Positions 13,501-25,603 of a stretch of 60,778 nucleotides of DNA are shown one piece after another (the stretch's first letter is position 1; each line of letters begins with the position of its first letter). The notes beneath the pieces are model-generated. The model worked only from the letters and a program-made list of their open reading frames with translations. It made no database searches and was not told the origin of the DNA. Made by a program: the position numbers and the translations under genes. Source of the DNA: Ettlia oleoabundans (lineage: Eukaryota; Chlorophyta; Chlorophyceae; Chlamydomonadales); the NCBI GenBank assembly GCA_019693395.1, contig JAAMXP010003663.1:1-60778 (forward strand), in the 5' to 3' direction.

Positions 13501-16500
13501 TGGCTCTTTCGGCTGATTTTGTTGCAAGCCTGTGGCCTGCAGGGTTTGCTATTTTCCGGAGCCCACTCAAAGAGGACTCGGAGCCTGCGCTGCGCATGCT
13601 GCGGGAGTCTCAGCATCAGCTCATCATGATCACAGGTTCGGCTCGATGCTTTTTCCTCGGTTAACCACATAAGCCACACCCCAGAGCTGCTGCCAGAGAC
13701 GTACTGCTTGCCGTGAGGCATGGCCCTGCCACTGATGCTTGCATTGAGGGGCATGCTCATGCTGTTGTAGCAGTGTCATCCAGTATGTCACTACGAGGGT
13801 TGGATGGCGGGGTTTTCTGCGCTCAACTGGTAGCAGGCCTACATGCCTCGCCTGCTCTGGCGGTTGTGCCGCCCTAGCCTGAGCACTAGCCTGGAAGCGA
13901 CTGCAATCTTCTGTCGCCGCGCAATATCTGTGCTCCTGCAGGCGATGCGCCGCTGACTGCGTGCCACACTGCTTCCAAGGTGCATATTGTGACGCGGTCG
14001 CCCCTCATTCTCACCAAGTGAGGCCCTCGCTGCTGATGCCTGCCCTGCTGCTGCTGCGTCGCACTGGTGCAGCCGCTGCCCCTGCTGCTGCATGCTGCAT
14101 GATGTTGGCGGCGCCCCTGCTCCTGCGGCTCCTGCTGGTCTGTCGCCAAGTGTTGACAGCCTGAGGCAGCCATTGACAAATATGTCGCCTTGGTGGCTGG
14201 CTTGGCTCAGGTTTGGAAATTGCAAAGTGCCAGTTGAATGGCAAATTGAACGACAACGTGACTCGGCTTGCCCTAGGATAGACAGTGACCAGCGGTGCCC
14301 TGCTGTATGCCTCCCCGAATATGCAGGGTTGGCGGAGGTAGCAACGGCAGCATCAATGGCGGGTCGTTGACCTGGCTGTCGCCCGATGAGCGCACCAGGG
14401 AGCCTTTTGACGCCTCGCCTGAGGCAGCCTGGCAGCTTGCACAGGAGTACGACCTGTGCATCACAGGCGAGCATGATGGTTTGCTGGAGGTGGAAAGGGC
14501 AGGCCGAATGCATGAGTGCCAGCCAACCCAGTAGCGAGTTTGATGGTTTCGGCCTGCCAACTGCACGTTGCCGCTTTGTTTCATGAGGGGTACATTCCAC
14601 TGCTGAACAAACTTCAGGCTGCCTGAGTTGGTTACTATGCAGGCGGCCGGCTGGTTCCCCAACTCTGCCTGCAGGTGACGCGCTGATCGCCCTGCAGGAG
14701 ATTGGTGCCGCGGAGACATACATACCTCTGTCCCAGGTTAGCCGCTGGCTTTCTGATGCTAGTGTGGTCTGGGTAGCATGCCTACAGCTTGACATAATGC
14801 TCTTTGACTACACCTTCCGTCCAAAGCCGGTAGATGGGCTGTGTCTCCAGATCCCAAGGCCCCTGGCGGTAGAGCTAGGAGGCGAGCATGCACATGTGTA
14901 ATTGCTCCATCCTTTCACAAGCGTGCATGTATTTTTACTGTAGTCCTGACCGGGTACCTTTCTGCTGCTTTGCGCTGCAGGTGTATGCTCGTGTTACCCC
15001 AGAGCAAAAGGAGGTGGTGGTGAAGACGTTAAGAGCAGCAGGCCTGCATGTGCTGATGTGTGGTGATGGAACCAACGATGTTGGGGCGCTGAAGGGTAAG
15101 CACGGGGGCATGCATGCGCTGCTGCACTTTGTTGGCAAACTGTTCTGTAGCAAAGAATCGTTGTTATCTGTGCTGCTCATATTCCCTGCACAGTTCAACT
15201 TGTGTTTTTGGCTGTCAGTTATGCATGTCTTATGCGTGTGATTTGATCCGGTGCTTCTGCCATTTGCAGGCGCGCATGTGGGGGTCGCGCTGCTGCCGCC
15301 TCCTGAGAAGTCCAAGGTGAAGAAGGAAAAAGGCAGCAAGAGCAGCGGCAAGAGCAAGGCAGGGGCAGGCACAGAGGGCAGCGCCGCGGCAGGCGGCTCT
15401 GCACCGCTGCCAAGGGGCATGCAGGGCAGCCAGCTGCAGGTGCAGCGTCAGCAACCAGGCCAGGCAGCAAACTCCAGCAGCGCCGCGGCGCCTGAAGCAA
15501 GCTCGGAGCCCCCCAAGAACCGACCAGGCACAGTGATGCTGGCAAGGCTGCGGGCGCAGGGAAAACCAGGTGCTTAACATAGTGCACTGGTGGCGTTCAT
15601 ATCAGTGTGTGGTATCACAAACCCTTGCGTCGCCACTGGCCTGCACGTCACTCACGCAGTGTATATCCCTCAACATTCACTGACACCTCGTCCTTTTGCG
15701 TGCCTGTGTGACTTCCTGTCCCCTCCCAAATGTTGATCTCTTCCCTGCAGTGACCCCCTTCCTGGAAAGGATGGCCAAGAGCATGGATGACATGGCAGAA
15801 GCTGCTGAAATGGAGGTACTGCATTCCAGTCCGAGTCAGCGCAATCATTACCTACCTGTTGCATCAGTTGTTGAGTCAATGCAGACGGATAGTGGTCTCG
15901 TTTCTGGCTAAGCAGGTTGATGTGGCTCTAAATAGCGCCATACCTTGTCGTGGAGTCATGCCCACGCTCTGTTATTCTCTGCTTCTTCCACATCCAGGCA
16001 AGCAACATGGTGAAGCCCGGAGATGCCTCAATGGCGGCACCCTTCACCGCCAAGCAGAGCAGCGTGATGCCCTGCCTCGACATACTCAAGCAGGGGCGTT
16101 GCACGCTGGTGAGTGCGGTGTGCAGCAGGCAGGGCGCATGCTGCCGAGAATGATGTGCAGAAGAGGCGCTACATGCTGGCACGCAAGCTATGCAGCCGCA
16201 AGTTCATCGTCCTTTGCCTGTGATTGCCGCAGCGACCTTCCTTTCACAGCCACCTTTCCGCAATGTACAGGCTGCACATGCATTTCACCGTTTGCCTGCA
16301 AGCAGGTAACAACGGTACAGATGTTCAAGATTCTCGGGCTGCTCTGCCTCTCCACCGCCTACTCCCTTTCCGTGCTCTATATGGATGGCATCAAGCTGGG
16401 AGACCTGCAGGCACGCTGCGCCGAGGTCCAGCCTGGGTGTGCGTTGCATCGCTCCACGAGGGTGGTTGAATCGTTCTGGCATGTGCTTCTCACCTTTGCA

Positions 16501-18420
16501 AGATTGAGCCCTTTGCCACTCCGCCAGTTGGGCCGCTGCGAAAGGGTCACATGGCAGCTTCCAATCGGTTGCAGTTGCTGTGTCAAAGCGCTCCCATAAC
16601 TCATTGCTGGGGTCGCCCATTTACCTGCCCTTCAGGCTACACTAGCTGGCATGCTGACGGCGGGCATGTTTTTCTTCATCTCCAACGCCAAACCGCTGGA
16701 CAGTATTAGGTGCGCTTTGTTGTGGCTCAGCCCTATGGTGCGCATACTGTAACGTCTCGGCTACAGCAGTTGACTCGGTCTTTGCTTTAGTGCATGCTGT
16801 GTAGTTTGCCACTGTTTGCTGAAAGCACGGGAATAGAGCCGCTATTTCCCTCAAGTCGTGCACTGCTGCTACGAGTACATCATCGCCTTTTTTTTAGTAG
16901 TTAAACTCGTCTGCATCCTCTGTGGCAACCCACTTCCTTGTTTCTCCACCCTGCAACTGCAGCAAGGCACGGCCCCACCCTCGCGTCTTCTGCCTCTACG
17001 TCTTCACCTCCCTGCTGGGCCAGTTTGCCGTCTACATCTCCTTCCTCATGTACATGCAGCACAGAGCCCACACTATCATGCCCCCGGTGCGCAACCAGTG
17101 CATGTCGAACCACATTCGTTGGGGCTTGATTTTTGGGCCCAGAATGTATGGGTCAATACCAATGCTTCCCAACTTGGCCAGCTTCATAGGGATGGTAATT
17201 GACAGAGTGCCATGCTGAAATCACGACCAACTGTTTACGCCACTGCGTGCCTTCATGTTTCTGTGCTGTAGGAGGAGCGGCAGGAGCAGGATGCGGAGTT
17301 TAAGCCCAACCTCATCAACACAGTGTGCTTCCTTGTTAACTTCTGCATCCAGGTAGGTTGTTGTTGGCCCCCTGGTTTTGCGTTTTTTGACACAACAAGC
17401 AGTGGTGTTCATTGTTCATTTTTGCAAGGCGCAGAAACTGCCGACCCATGTTTCAGGCTGCATGTGCCCAGCTTTAAAATATCTCTCACCCTTGCAACTC
17501 TGCCCGTAATTCCCTCGTGCATCAAGTTGGGCAAATTACCTTGGCCCCACATTTTCTCGCTCCTTGGTTCTTGTGTATTCTTTCTTCAGACCATGACCTT
17601 TGCCGTCAACTATGTGGGGGAGCCCTTCAACACCCCTCTGATGGAGAACCGATTGTTTGCTACCTCAATAAAATGGTCGGCAGTGCTGTATGTGGCGCTT
17701 GTCATCAACATTCCCCCCGGTGAGCTTGGCTCCCCTTTTCTTGATTGCAAACTCGCGAGATATTGAGGCAGTTCCACATTGTCAACAACTGCTGCAGTTC
17801 TGTTGTTGTGTGGGCCTTGCTCATCTGCTGCAACTTGCCAAAGCAGACGGACACACTTATGGGTGGTGGTTTGCATGCATGGCTCATCCCTTTGCTTGAG
17901 GGGTGGTGTCGGCTGCAACCATCTGAGCCTGGCATGCCCTGTTCGACTCATCTCATTCCTGCAGGCATCTCTAGCTGGTTCTCTCTGGTGCCCATTCCAG
18001 GCGACATGCAGGTGCGCGGAGCACCCCTGCATGAACTTTCCTCAACAACGGCCAGCTGTGCCTCTGCGTTCCTGATTATGTTACCTGATGGGAGAGGCTT
18101 TGACCGGCTGTAGTAATCCGTGGGTTCCCGCACACCAGGACACGCGTTTTGAGCTAGACGACCGCATTGATACCCTTGATGCTGTGGCTGCAACGTTGCG
18201 ATGCGCAAGGTGCCTGTCTGATTGACTCCCTTGCTCCCTGCTCACTTTGCCTTCCTTGCAGATTCAGATGCTGTTGTTTGCAGCGGCAGCTTATGCAGTG
18301 GCTACCTTCATTGAGCGTACCTCTCGTGCCGCCTTCCCTGCGGCAATACCTCCAGAGAAAGGCGGCCTCGCTGGACCCAGCAGCCGGGCGATGGCGGCGC
18401 CCCACAGCAAGAATGAATAG
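7528..18420 (+). CDS. ATP13A1: P5A-type ATPase (SPF1/ATP13A1/PDR2 family), ER
   Basis: Multi-exon P-type ATPase of subfamily P5A. In yeast and animals this ER pump removes mis-inserted transmembrane helices; the plant orthologue is PDR2/MIA. Exon 1 (7528-7604) joins in phase to 7785, giving [20 protein letters not shown], the conserved N-terminal hairpin. The P5A signature PPELPMEL follows at about 11425. The phosphorylation motif CFDKTGTLT has its Asp codon at 11879-11881. Further blocks are [10 protein letters not shown] (12640), SKGAPE (12895), [13 protein letters not shown] (13630 and 13942), VTPEQK (14995) and the hinge [13 protein letters not shown] (15056). A Lys/Ser/Ala-rich insert (15290-15570) precedes LGDASMA-like [18 protein letters not shown], as in plant orthologues. 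The C-terminal helices include [21 protein letters not shown], split here only by notation, and [13 protein letters not shown] (17590). It stops at TAG 18418-18420. All catalytic motifs are intact. Some exon borders between 7924 and 12800 were not fixed. Confidence 0.95.
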
Positions 18421-19027
18421 AAACGCCTGTGCCGCGCTAGTGGCGATCAAAGCACGGGTTGGTTGTCACCAAGGCTCAGGGTAGCTCTGTGCTTAGGAAT
18501 ATACATGTGTAATATTACAAAGTCTCGCCAGGAGCAGCCCATGCAGCCGCCCTGCTGCCATCATGCGAAATCAGCACAGCGCAGCATGCAGGCATTTGTT
18601 GCCCGCCTGGTCAATTCGTGCCCATTCCACGTCGTATTTGCAGGCCTTTTGTAGCCGATAAGCACAAACCACTCGAGTTTGGCGTTCGCACTCGGACTTT
18701 GTGTCTCGGGTTGGCTGGCCATGCTTCGTTTGTTCTGTAGCTCTTGACGCAGGCAACTTTGCTAGCACTCAGTAAGCTGTCCACACCAGCAGGACGTCAA
18801 ACCGATCCTAGCCGAGCTTGCCGCCCGTGGCCTGTGTGTTGGGTCTGCCGTGACGCTGGACTCTTGAGAGTCTTGGCGCGGCATGCGCCATCGGTGAGTT
18901 AGCAAGTCTTTTTAACAAACGGCTATCTGTGATCAGCAGCGCCCCAGTACTGGCACGCCAGCTGCGTGGTTTCCGAGCAGCAATCAGCGATGGCTGCATT
19001 ATTGGGACTTGCGTGACGTGCAGGGAG
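18421..19027 (+). other. Intergenic: P5A ATPase 3' UTR and promoter of SR-rich gene
   Basis: Tandem genes. The left part is the ATPase 3' UTR with a TGTAA signal. The right part must hold the next gene's promoter and 5' UTR. No conserved frame or RNA gene was recognised. Confidence 0.5.
18508..18512 (+). terminator. TGTAA polyadenylation signal of P5A ATPase gene
   Basis: TGTAA lies 88 nt past the stop codon. It is the standard green-algal nuclear poly(A) signal. Assigned by position only. Confidence 0.6.
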
Positions 19028-22000
19028 ATGGACCAAGACCATGGCCCAGGCCGGCCGCCGCCACGGGGCCCGCCACCAGGCGCAGGATGGGTGGGTGGTA
19101 GAAGCGCGTAGCTCTGTGGATGCATTGCAGCAGGGCATCTGTGGCAGGGATATGCTTAAATAGTACGCACAGCACTGCTGCTAGTGCTATTAACGGGGCA
19201 CATATGCAAAGGCAAGGGCTGAGCACCATGCGCCGGCCGCTTGGCTGCATACCTGCTTGTCCCTCTTCCTCGTACTCTTGCAGCGACCATCGAGGCCACC
19301 TCCCCCATACCACGTCCCGCCGCCTGGCGCACTATCTCCCAGCTTTGGGCACCTGCCACCGCAGCTATTCAACAGCAGCGGTTATGGAGCCATTCCACCG
19401 CATGGGCAGGCACCGTACATGCTGCAGTACGCCCAACACTATCAGCAGTACACAGAGCAACATGCAGCGGCGTATGCCCAGCACCTGCAGCATCCAGTTT
19501 CGGCTGAGTACTACTACCAGCAGCAGCAGCAGCAGCCGGCAGGAGTCGGGGCGGAGAATGCAGCACCAGCAGGGGCGCCGCCACCGCCACCAGAAGCCGC
19601 CCCTGCTGTGCCAGCGCCTAGGCCTCCAAGCCAGCCAGAGGAAGGCGAGGTACCCAAAGAGGGTGCTGCTTCCAAGGAGCCGGAGAACCCCATGGAAATA
19701 GTGCAGCGGGTGCTAGCTGAGCGAGCCAAAAAGGAGCGGGAGGCAGCAGAGGCGGCAGCTGCCTCTGCCGCAGCTTTGGAAGCCAGAAAAGCTGCGCTCA
19801 TTGCAGCACAGGGTGCAAAGGCAGCAGCAGGAGCGGGGTCCAATGGGGTGAAACAGGCACCAGCTAACAGCAGTGCTTCCGCCGAGGGGGCGCAACAGCC
19901 TGGCAGCGGCAGCCAGTCGCAGTCGCAGCAGCAATCACAACCACAGCAGCCCTCCCCTGCGCCGGCCAGGAAGCTACTGTCCATCAAGGCCAACCGCTCT
20001 CTAGCTGCCAACATCCAGAAACGGCCGAGGTGAGCCGTTGATTATTGCTGCAGGGGCTGCTGGGTATTCGTGGCACGGATTCCACTGCTGGCTGCTGGTT
20101 GCTGGCCGATATGAAATGGAAGCAGTCCTGTTGCATTTTGCAAGATCTGCTGCTCATTCAAGTATTACGATAAGCAATCGGTTAGGTTTTATGTGTTTGC
20201 AGGATCGTAACCGGCAGCCGCGGGAAGCGTGACTCATCAGACACTGCCGAAGTAGCAGCAGAGCTTGCGGTAATTGAGCAAGAGCTTGGAGAGGGTAGCA
20301 AGTCAAAACAGCAGCAGCAGCAGCAGCCGCTGGCAACAACCGCCCTGGACACTGGTTTGCAGCCGCAGCAGCAGCCTGCACCACCTAGCAAGGAGGAGCT
20401 TGCAGCACTGTTGCACAGGGATGCCCAAGCAGCAGCTGCCAAGCTCTGGCAATCACAGCCCCCGCAGCAGCCTGTGCAGCGGTCCCAGCAGGGCGACCAG
20501 GACCAGCCTTCGAGGCCTACGACTGTTCCTGCAGCAGCAGCAAACACGCAGCACGCCCAGCAGGAGTTGCAGCAGGATGGTTCGCGGCGGCTGTCGGGCC
20601 CCATGCCATCCGCTGCAACGGCTGTGCAGGAGCCAGCCAGTGTGGCAGAGCAGTTGGCGACGGTGGATGCGGGAGCTGCAGATGGTGCGGACGCACATGC
20701 GACAGAAGGTGCAAGCAGCGCTCAGGCGGCTGCTGAAGTGAAGGAGCCCATAGCGTCGGCTGCACAGCAGGAGAAAGAAAGTAGCAAAGCGAGCCTGCCT
20801 CCTGGCTTCTTTAAACCTGCGCCTCTGCCCAGTGCAGCTGTGGCTGCGGCTCAGCAAGCTGCGCTGGCACTTACTCAAGAGGTGCAGCAGCAGCAGGCGC
20901 AGCAGCAGTCAGGGTCTCAGCAGTCACAGCATGCTCAGCAACTGGTGGAAGCGGAGGCCGTGTTGAAGGCATCCCTTCGTGCGGCTGGGGAGCAGCCTCC
21001 GCAACAGGAGCGACACCGGCGCCGGAGCCGCAGCCGTGGTCGCAGCCGCAGTCGTAATCGGAGCGACGACAGCAGCAGAAGTGAGGGGGAGCTGTCAGTT
21101 CGCAGCACTAGTAGGAGCAGCAGCTACAGCTACAGCAGCCAAAGCCGCAGCCGGAGCCGCAGCCGGAGCCGCAGCCGGGACAGAGGGTCGCACCAGCGCG
21201 AATCCTATCGTCGGCGCAGTCGCAGCCGCAGTCGCAGTCGCAGGCAAGTTTGGGAACGTGCCAAGAGGCATTTGCTTAGCGGGAATTTTGCATTAAGATT
21301 GCTGCAGGCTGCTTTCGCATCAGGTTTCATTGAGTTCTGCAGTATGTGTAGGCTTGCGTCTGCCACACCTGAAGGTTTTTGCATGCTTGTTCCTGTCCTT
21401 GCAGTCCACGTCGTGAGCAGCACAAGGATGGGCGGTACGAGCGATACAGCAAGCGCGATGGCAGGCGGTACGACCGGCGAGACGGGCGACCCGACGGGCC
21501 CTTCAATCGGCGCTACGAGCGGCCAGGGTCAAGGCGGGATGGGCGCCGTGATGATAGGCGTGACGATCGCCGGGATGAGCGCTACGGGCGAGGCGGCGGT
21601 GGCACAGGCAGCGTGCCCAGCGGTCCTGGCAGGCGCAGCGGATGGGACCCTCGGGATACACGCCCACCAGCACTGGCAACAGCTGAGGCGAGGTATGGCC
21701 CGCGGGAGTGGGATGAGGAAGGAGGGAGAGAGGAGCGGGAGCGGGAACGCGAACGGCACAGGTTGGTTATAGCAAGGCTTCAGTTTGAGCGCTGTGGCTG
21801 TGGCTGCAGCTTTGTCGCCCTGCTTGGCTGTCACCAAGGCCTCACAGAGCTTAATCTAAGCAATTAATAAGAGTCTGCCTTTAAGTCTAAAACACCCGGG
21901 CAACCTTACCAACTTGCCAGTAATGGCTGTTCTGTGTTGTGTTGCAGGGATGTCCAGCGTGGCAGCCCCCCACATGGCCGCCGCTCCGACTCTCCTGACC

Positions 22001-25000
22001 GCTGCCGCCGCACCGCCAGCCCCGCCCCTGCTGCGGCAACGCGTCAGGCCGCCTTGCCCAGCCAGCGGCGGGGCAGGAGCCCGAGCCGTGAGCAGGAGGC
22101 CCAGGCGCAGCGTGAGGCAAAGCGGCAGCGCCGCTTCTCGCCTGCTGATGACTCTTTGCCGCCGCCGCCACCTTTACCGCCAGCCGATGGGGAGTGGGAT
22201 GGCTGGCATAAGTCCCTCGTTGATGCAGATCAGCCGCTTGAGCCAGAGCCGCAGCCAAAGTCACCGGACATTGGAGACAGGTTAGTATCATACGCTTCCT
22301 GCTTTGGTGCACTCCTGAAGAAGAGCCTCATTTATGGGTTTTATTTTGCCAGCAGCTTGTGCAGGCCGGCATAGAGCAGGCGGTTATGCTGCCGGCAGTT
22401 GCTGTACACTTTGCTGCATAGTCACATTGACTTTTGTGCCCTGCTGGTATGCCTTACCTGCAGGCTGCGGCAGCTGGCAGGGGTGTACGGAGTCGACTGG
22501 GATTTGGCGGACACCCCACAGCTGTACAAAGTCGCAGAAAGCATGCATGCAGCCGCCAACGCCCCAGAGCCTCCAAATGTGAGCGTCCCATGCTGCTGGA
22601 ATCCCTGTTTTCTACCGGGTTGCTGCTTTGCAATCCGTTTCAACAGCAGACTGATTGCACTGTGCATCCATTTGACATTGCCAGCATCATACAAGCGTCA
22701 TACATTGCCAGTATCCATGGCTGCTGCAATTGGCAGCAGCTTTGTTCTAACCTTGACCACTACTACTGTCCCCGGCTGCAGTTCTTCGCTCGGCAGTGCG
22801 AGGTGCTGGAAGGCCTAGCCACCCAGCTGGGGCTGACTGCAGCGCCTCCTGCAGCTGGCGACAGCTGCACGCCGCCCTTCAGTGGCCAGCAGTGGCGATG
22901 GAGCATACCTGACCCGGAGCTCATTGTTGACAACGAGGGGCAGCCACCGCATTGGATCCCTCTGGAGCCTGCTGGGGCGCAGCCAGCAGCGGCAGGTGCT
23001 GAGGTTGCACCGCTGCAGGGTGCGGCAGCGCCTGTTGGGGTGGAGGCCTCTGTTGCGCAGGAGGTGAAGGAGGAACAGCTGGAGCAGTCTCCTGCAGGGG
23101 TGAAGGAGGAGGAGCAGCAGCAAGATGCAGCTGCAGAGGTGAAGCAGGAGAGAGAGGAGGGCCAGCAGGAGGCAAACGGGCAGGCAGCAGCAGCAACAGC
23201 GTTGGCAGCGCCTACCAAACCAAAGGGTTTAGCAGCGGCGCCTAAGGTGGAGCCAGGGGCAGCGGCAGGAGCAGAGCAGGAGGCAGCTGATCCCCGGCGC
23301 CAAGCTGCCGTTGCTGCTGAGCTGGCAGCGGCTCATTCCTGGTATCAGAGCTGCGACCCACCTTTGCCAGCCTTTGGCCTGCCGCCTGCGTCGCCCACCG
23401 TCAGCGTGCTCAGCTGGTCGCAGTCACCGATCAAGCCAGAGGGGCAGCAGCAGGACGCCACCAGTGCGGCGCAACCTACTGGAACTCAGCGTGGCCCCAC
23501 TGATGGAGGTGGGTGTGGGGGCATCTGCTCAGATCATTTTATCTGGGCTCACTGGGGGGTTTGACGGCAGGTTTGTGCTGCTTGTTGTGCACCGCATGGC
23601 ACAGCACCAACCAACGCACTGACTGCAATCTACGATCCGCTCTGCTCTTGCTGCGCACCCAGCTGCTGATGCCTATGCACTGCTCTTATGGACTGCTTCC
23701 CTGCCCCTGCAGATGGGCTGTATGCACCAGCGGCACCACGCCACGATGATGCTTTCCACCGCTCCGTGGGAGCCACCCTGGCCTCGGCAGGCAGGCTGGT
23801 GCCAGGTGGTGGGCCAGAGGCACCTGCTGAGATAGAGGAAGGGTTCTGGCAGGCACTTCTGCCCGACCTTAGTGGGCAAACCGAGGTGAGAGCGGGCGGG
23901 GTAGGGTGGCCGCTGCTGTTCCTGGAAGGGGTCATAGGCTCCAACTCCTCCCTACCTGCCGTGAGGGGTTAACATGCCCTAGTCCGTCTGGTTCTGTAAG
24001 GATATTAGCTAGGGATCCATGTGTGAGCTGGCCTGGCTGGGGCATTGCAGCAACTGTGCTCGCTGTACAGGGCATGAAGGCGCTCGTCGTTGTAATGCTT
24101 CAGCTGCTGCTGGATTGGCGGCAGGCACTGCTCTATCTGACTAGCAATATGTCACGTTTTGCAGGAATCTCATTCCTGTGCCCAACAGTTCATTGTTAGT
24201 TAACCTGTTGCATTACCCATCCCTGCCCCGCTGCAGCCACAGCAGCTGGATATGCTTCAAGAGATGGCGCGAGCAGGGCAGCTTGTGCCTGGATGGCCCA
24301 TCTACCGCTCAACAGACCACCTGCACTGCTACCTCACAGGTGCGCGGCTGTACCCTTGTGCGGCCATGCGCAGTCATGCGCTGCTGGCTGCGTTACTGCC
24401 GGTTTGAGGCTTGTAACAGCTAGCTCCTATTCTGATTGACATCACGAGTTTGCTGTCAAGCTGTCAAGGGGTACTTTAGCACCCCTCTTGTGAGGCAACT
24501 AACGTGCTGAGCCTTGGTGTCTCGTGCTATATTGCCGCTGCTTGCAGACAACCCACCCTCCCTGTCTGATCTCGCCTGGCCCAATCCCAAGCGCACCGAG
24601 CGGGCTAGCCGCTGGGTGGTAACCTGCAGCCAACCGCTGGCCACCCAGCAGCAGAAGAAGGAGCAGCAGCAGCCTGCAAAGGAGCAGAAGGAGCAGCAAG
24701 CAGCGGTGGCTATTGATGCCGCCGGTGCTGCCGCTCCTGAAGGCGGCATGCAGCCCACGGCGGAGTCACAGCAGCTGCTGGACAAGGAGGATGGAAAGCA
24801 TGGGGTGGAGCAGCAGTCACAGCAGCAGGATGATGAGCAGCGCCTGGTAGAGGAGGAGGAAGCGGCTCTACGGGGGCTGCTGCAGCGGGCTACGGCGGCT
24901 GGCATTGGGCAGCGCAAGCACCGTGCCCTTGAAATGCCTTGGGAGCAGCCTGTTGGCCGGGTGATGGCCACCAAGCGGGCCTCGCTTGCGGCAGCAGACA

Positions 25001-25332
25001 GCAAGCAGGGCATAGAGGAGTGGTTGCGGCAGAGCAGCCAGCCCAACAGCGCTGTCGCCACCGCGCAGCGGCACATGCTGCGCACCGAGCGGCGGCCGCT
25101 GCCGCGCCTGCATGGCCCGCCTCCGCCGGACAATGTGGGTGCCGCTGTGAGGCAGGTGTTGCTCACTCGACACAGCGCTGAGCAGGTGATGCGGAAGCTG
25201 TTGGCCGAGATTGCCTCCAAGCTTCTGAAAGAACGAGCGCAGCAGCGGCGCGGCAGCAACAACGCTGGTGGCCGCGGCGGCGCGCAGCATACGCAGCAGC
25301 AGCAGCAGCGCCGAGGGTCACATGGCCAGTAA
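19028..25332 (+). CDS. Large Arg/Ser-rich (SR-related) protein, about 1,480 aa, function unknown
   Basis: Ten exons join in phase: 19028-19090, 19284-20029, 20203-21243, 21405-21761, 21948-22280, 22464-22578, 22782-23508, 23713-23885, 24237-24339, 24548-25332, totalling 4,443 nt. The start is the ATG giving MDQDHGPGRPPPRGPP. Order along the protein: Pro/Gly-rich N-terminus; Tyr/Gln-rich low-complexity stretch; Glu/Ala helix (about 19690-19800); Gln tracts; an SR domain of alternating Arg-Ser (about 21010-21243); Arg/Asp/Tyr repeats (21405-21640); acidic Gln/Glu segments; and a C-terminal part with WPIYRSTDHLHCYL (24280) and an Ala/Arg helix. No RRM, G-patch, SURP or kinase motif is visible. 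SR domains of this type mark nuclear, splicing-associated proteins, so a nuclear RNA role is inferred, not shown. The third intron uses a GC donor. Confidence 0.85.
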
Positions 25333-25398
25333 ACGCACTTGGCATGAAGCCCTCAGCATTCACCCGCTCGATACCCTTCCCTGTTCCCTGTGCTAACT

Positions 25399-25403
25399 TG
25401 TAA
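25399..25403 (+). terminator. TGTAA polyadenylation signal of SR-rich gene
   Basis: TGTAA lies 67 nt past the TAA stop, inside the short convergent spacer before the lunapark 3' end. Confidence 0.6.
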
Positions 25404-25603
25404 CTTCAGCCTTTCACCCTATGACACTGTGCTTGTGGCGATGAACAAAGGAGAAGCACAGGAATGGCTAAGGGTGTGATGCAGGCTACTTTGCATCCCA
25501 ACAAAGGGGTCAACCGGTGTTTCAAGAACCGCCATCGCTGCCGCTAGTGCGCATTCTGCGGGTTACTCTGCTGATGCTGCCACCTGGTGCACCTGCCGTG
25601 CCT

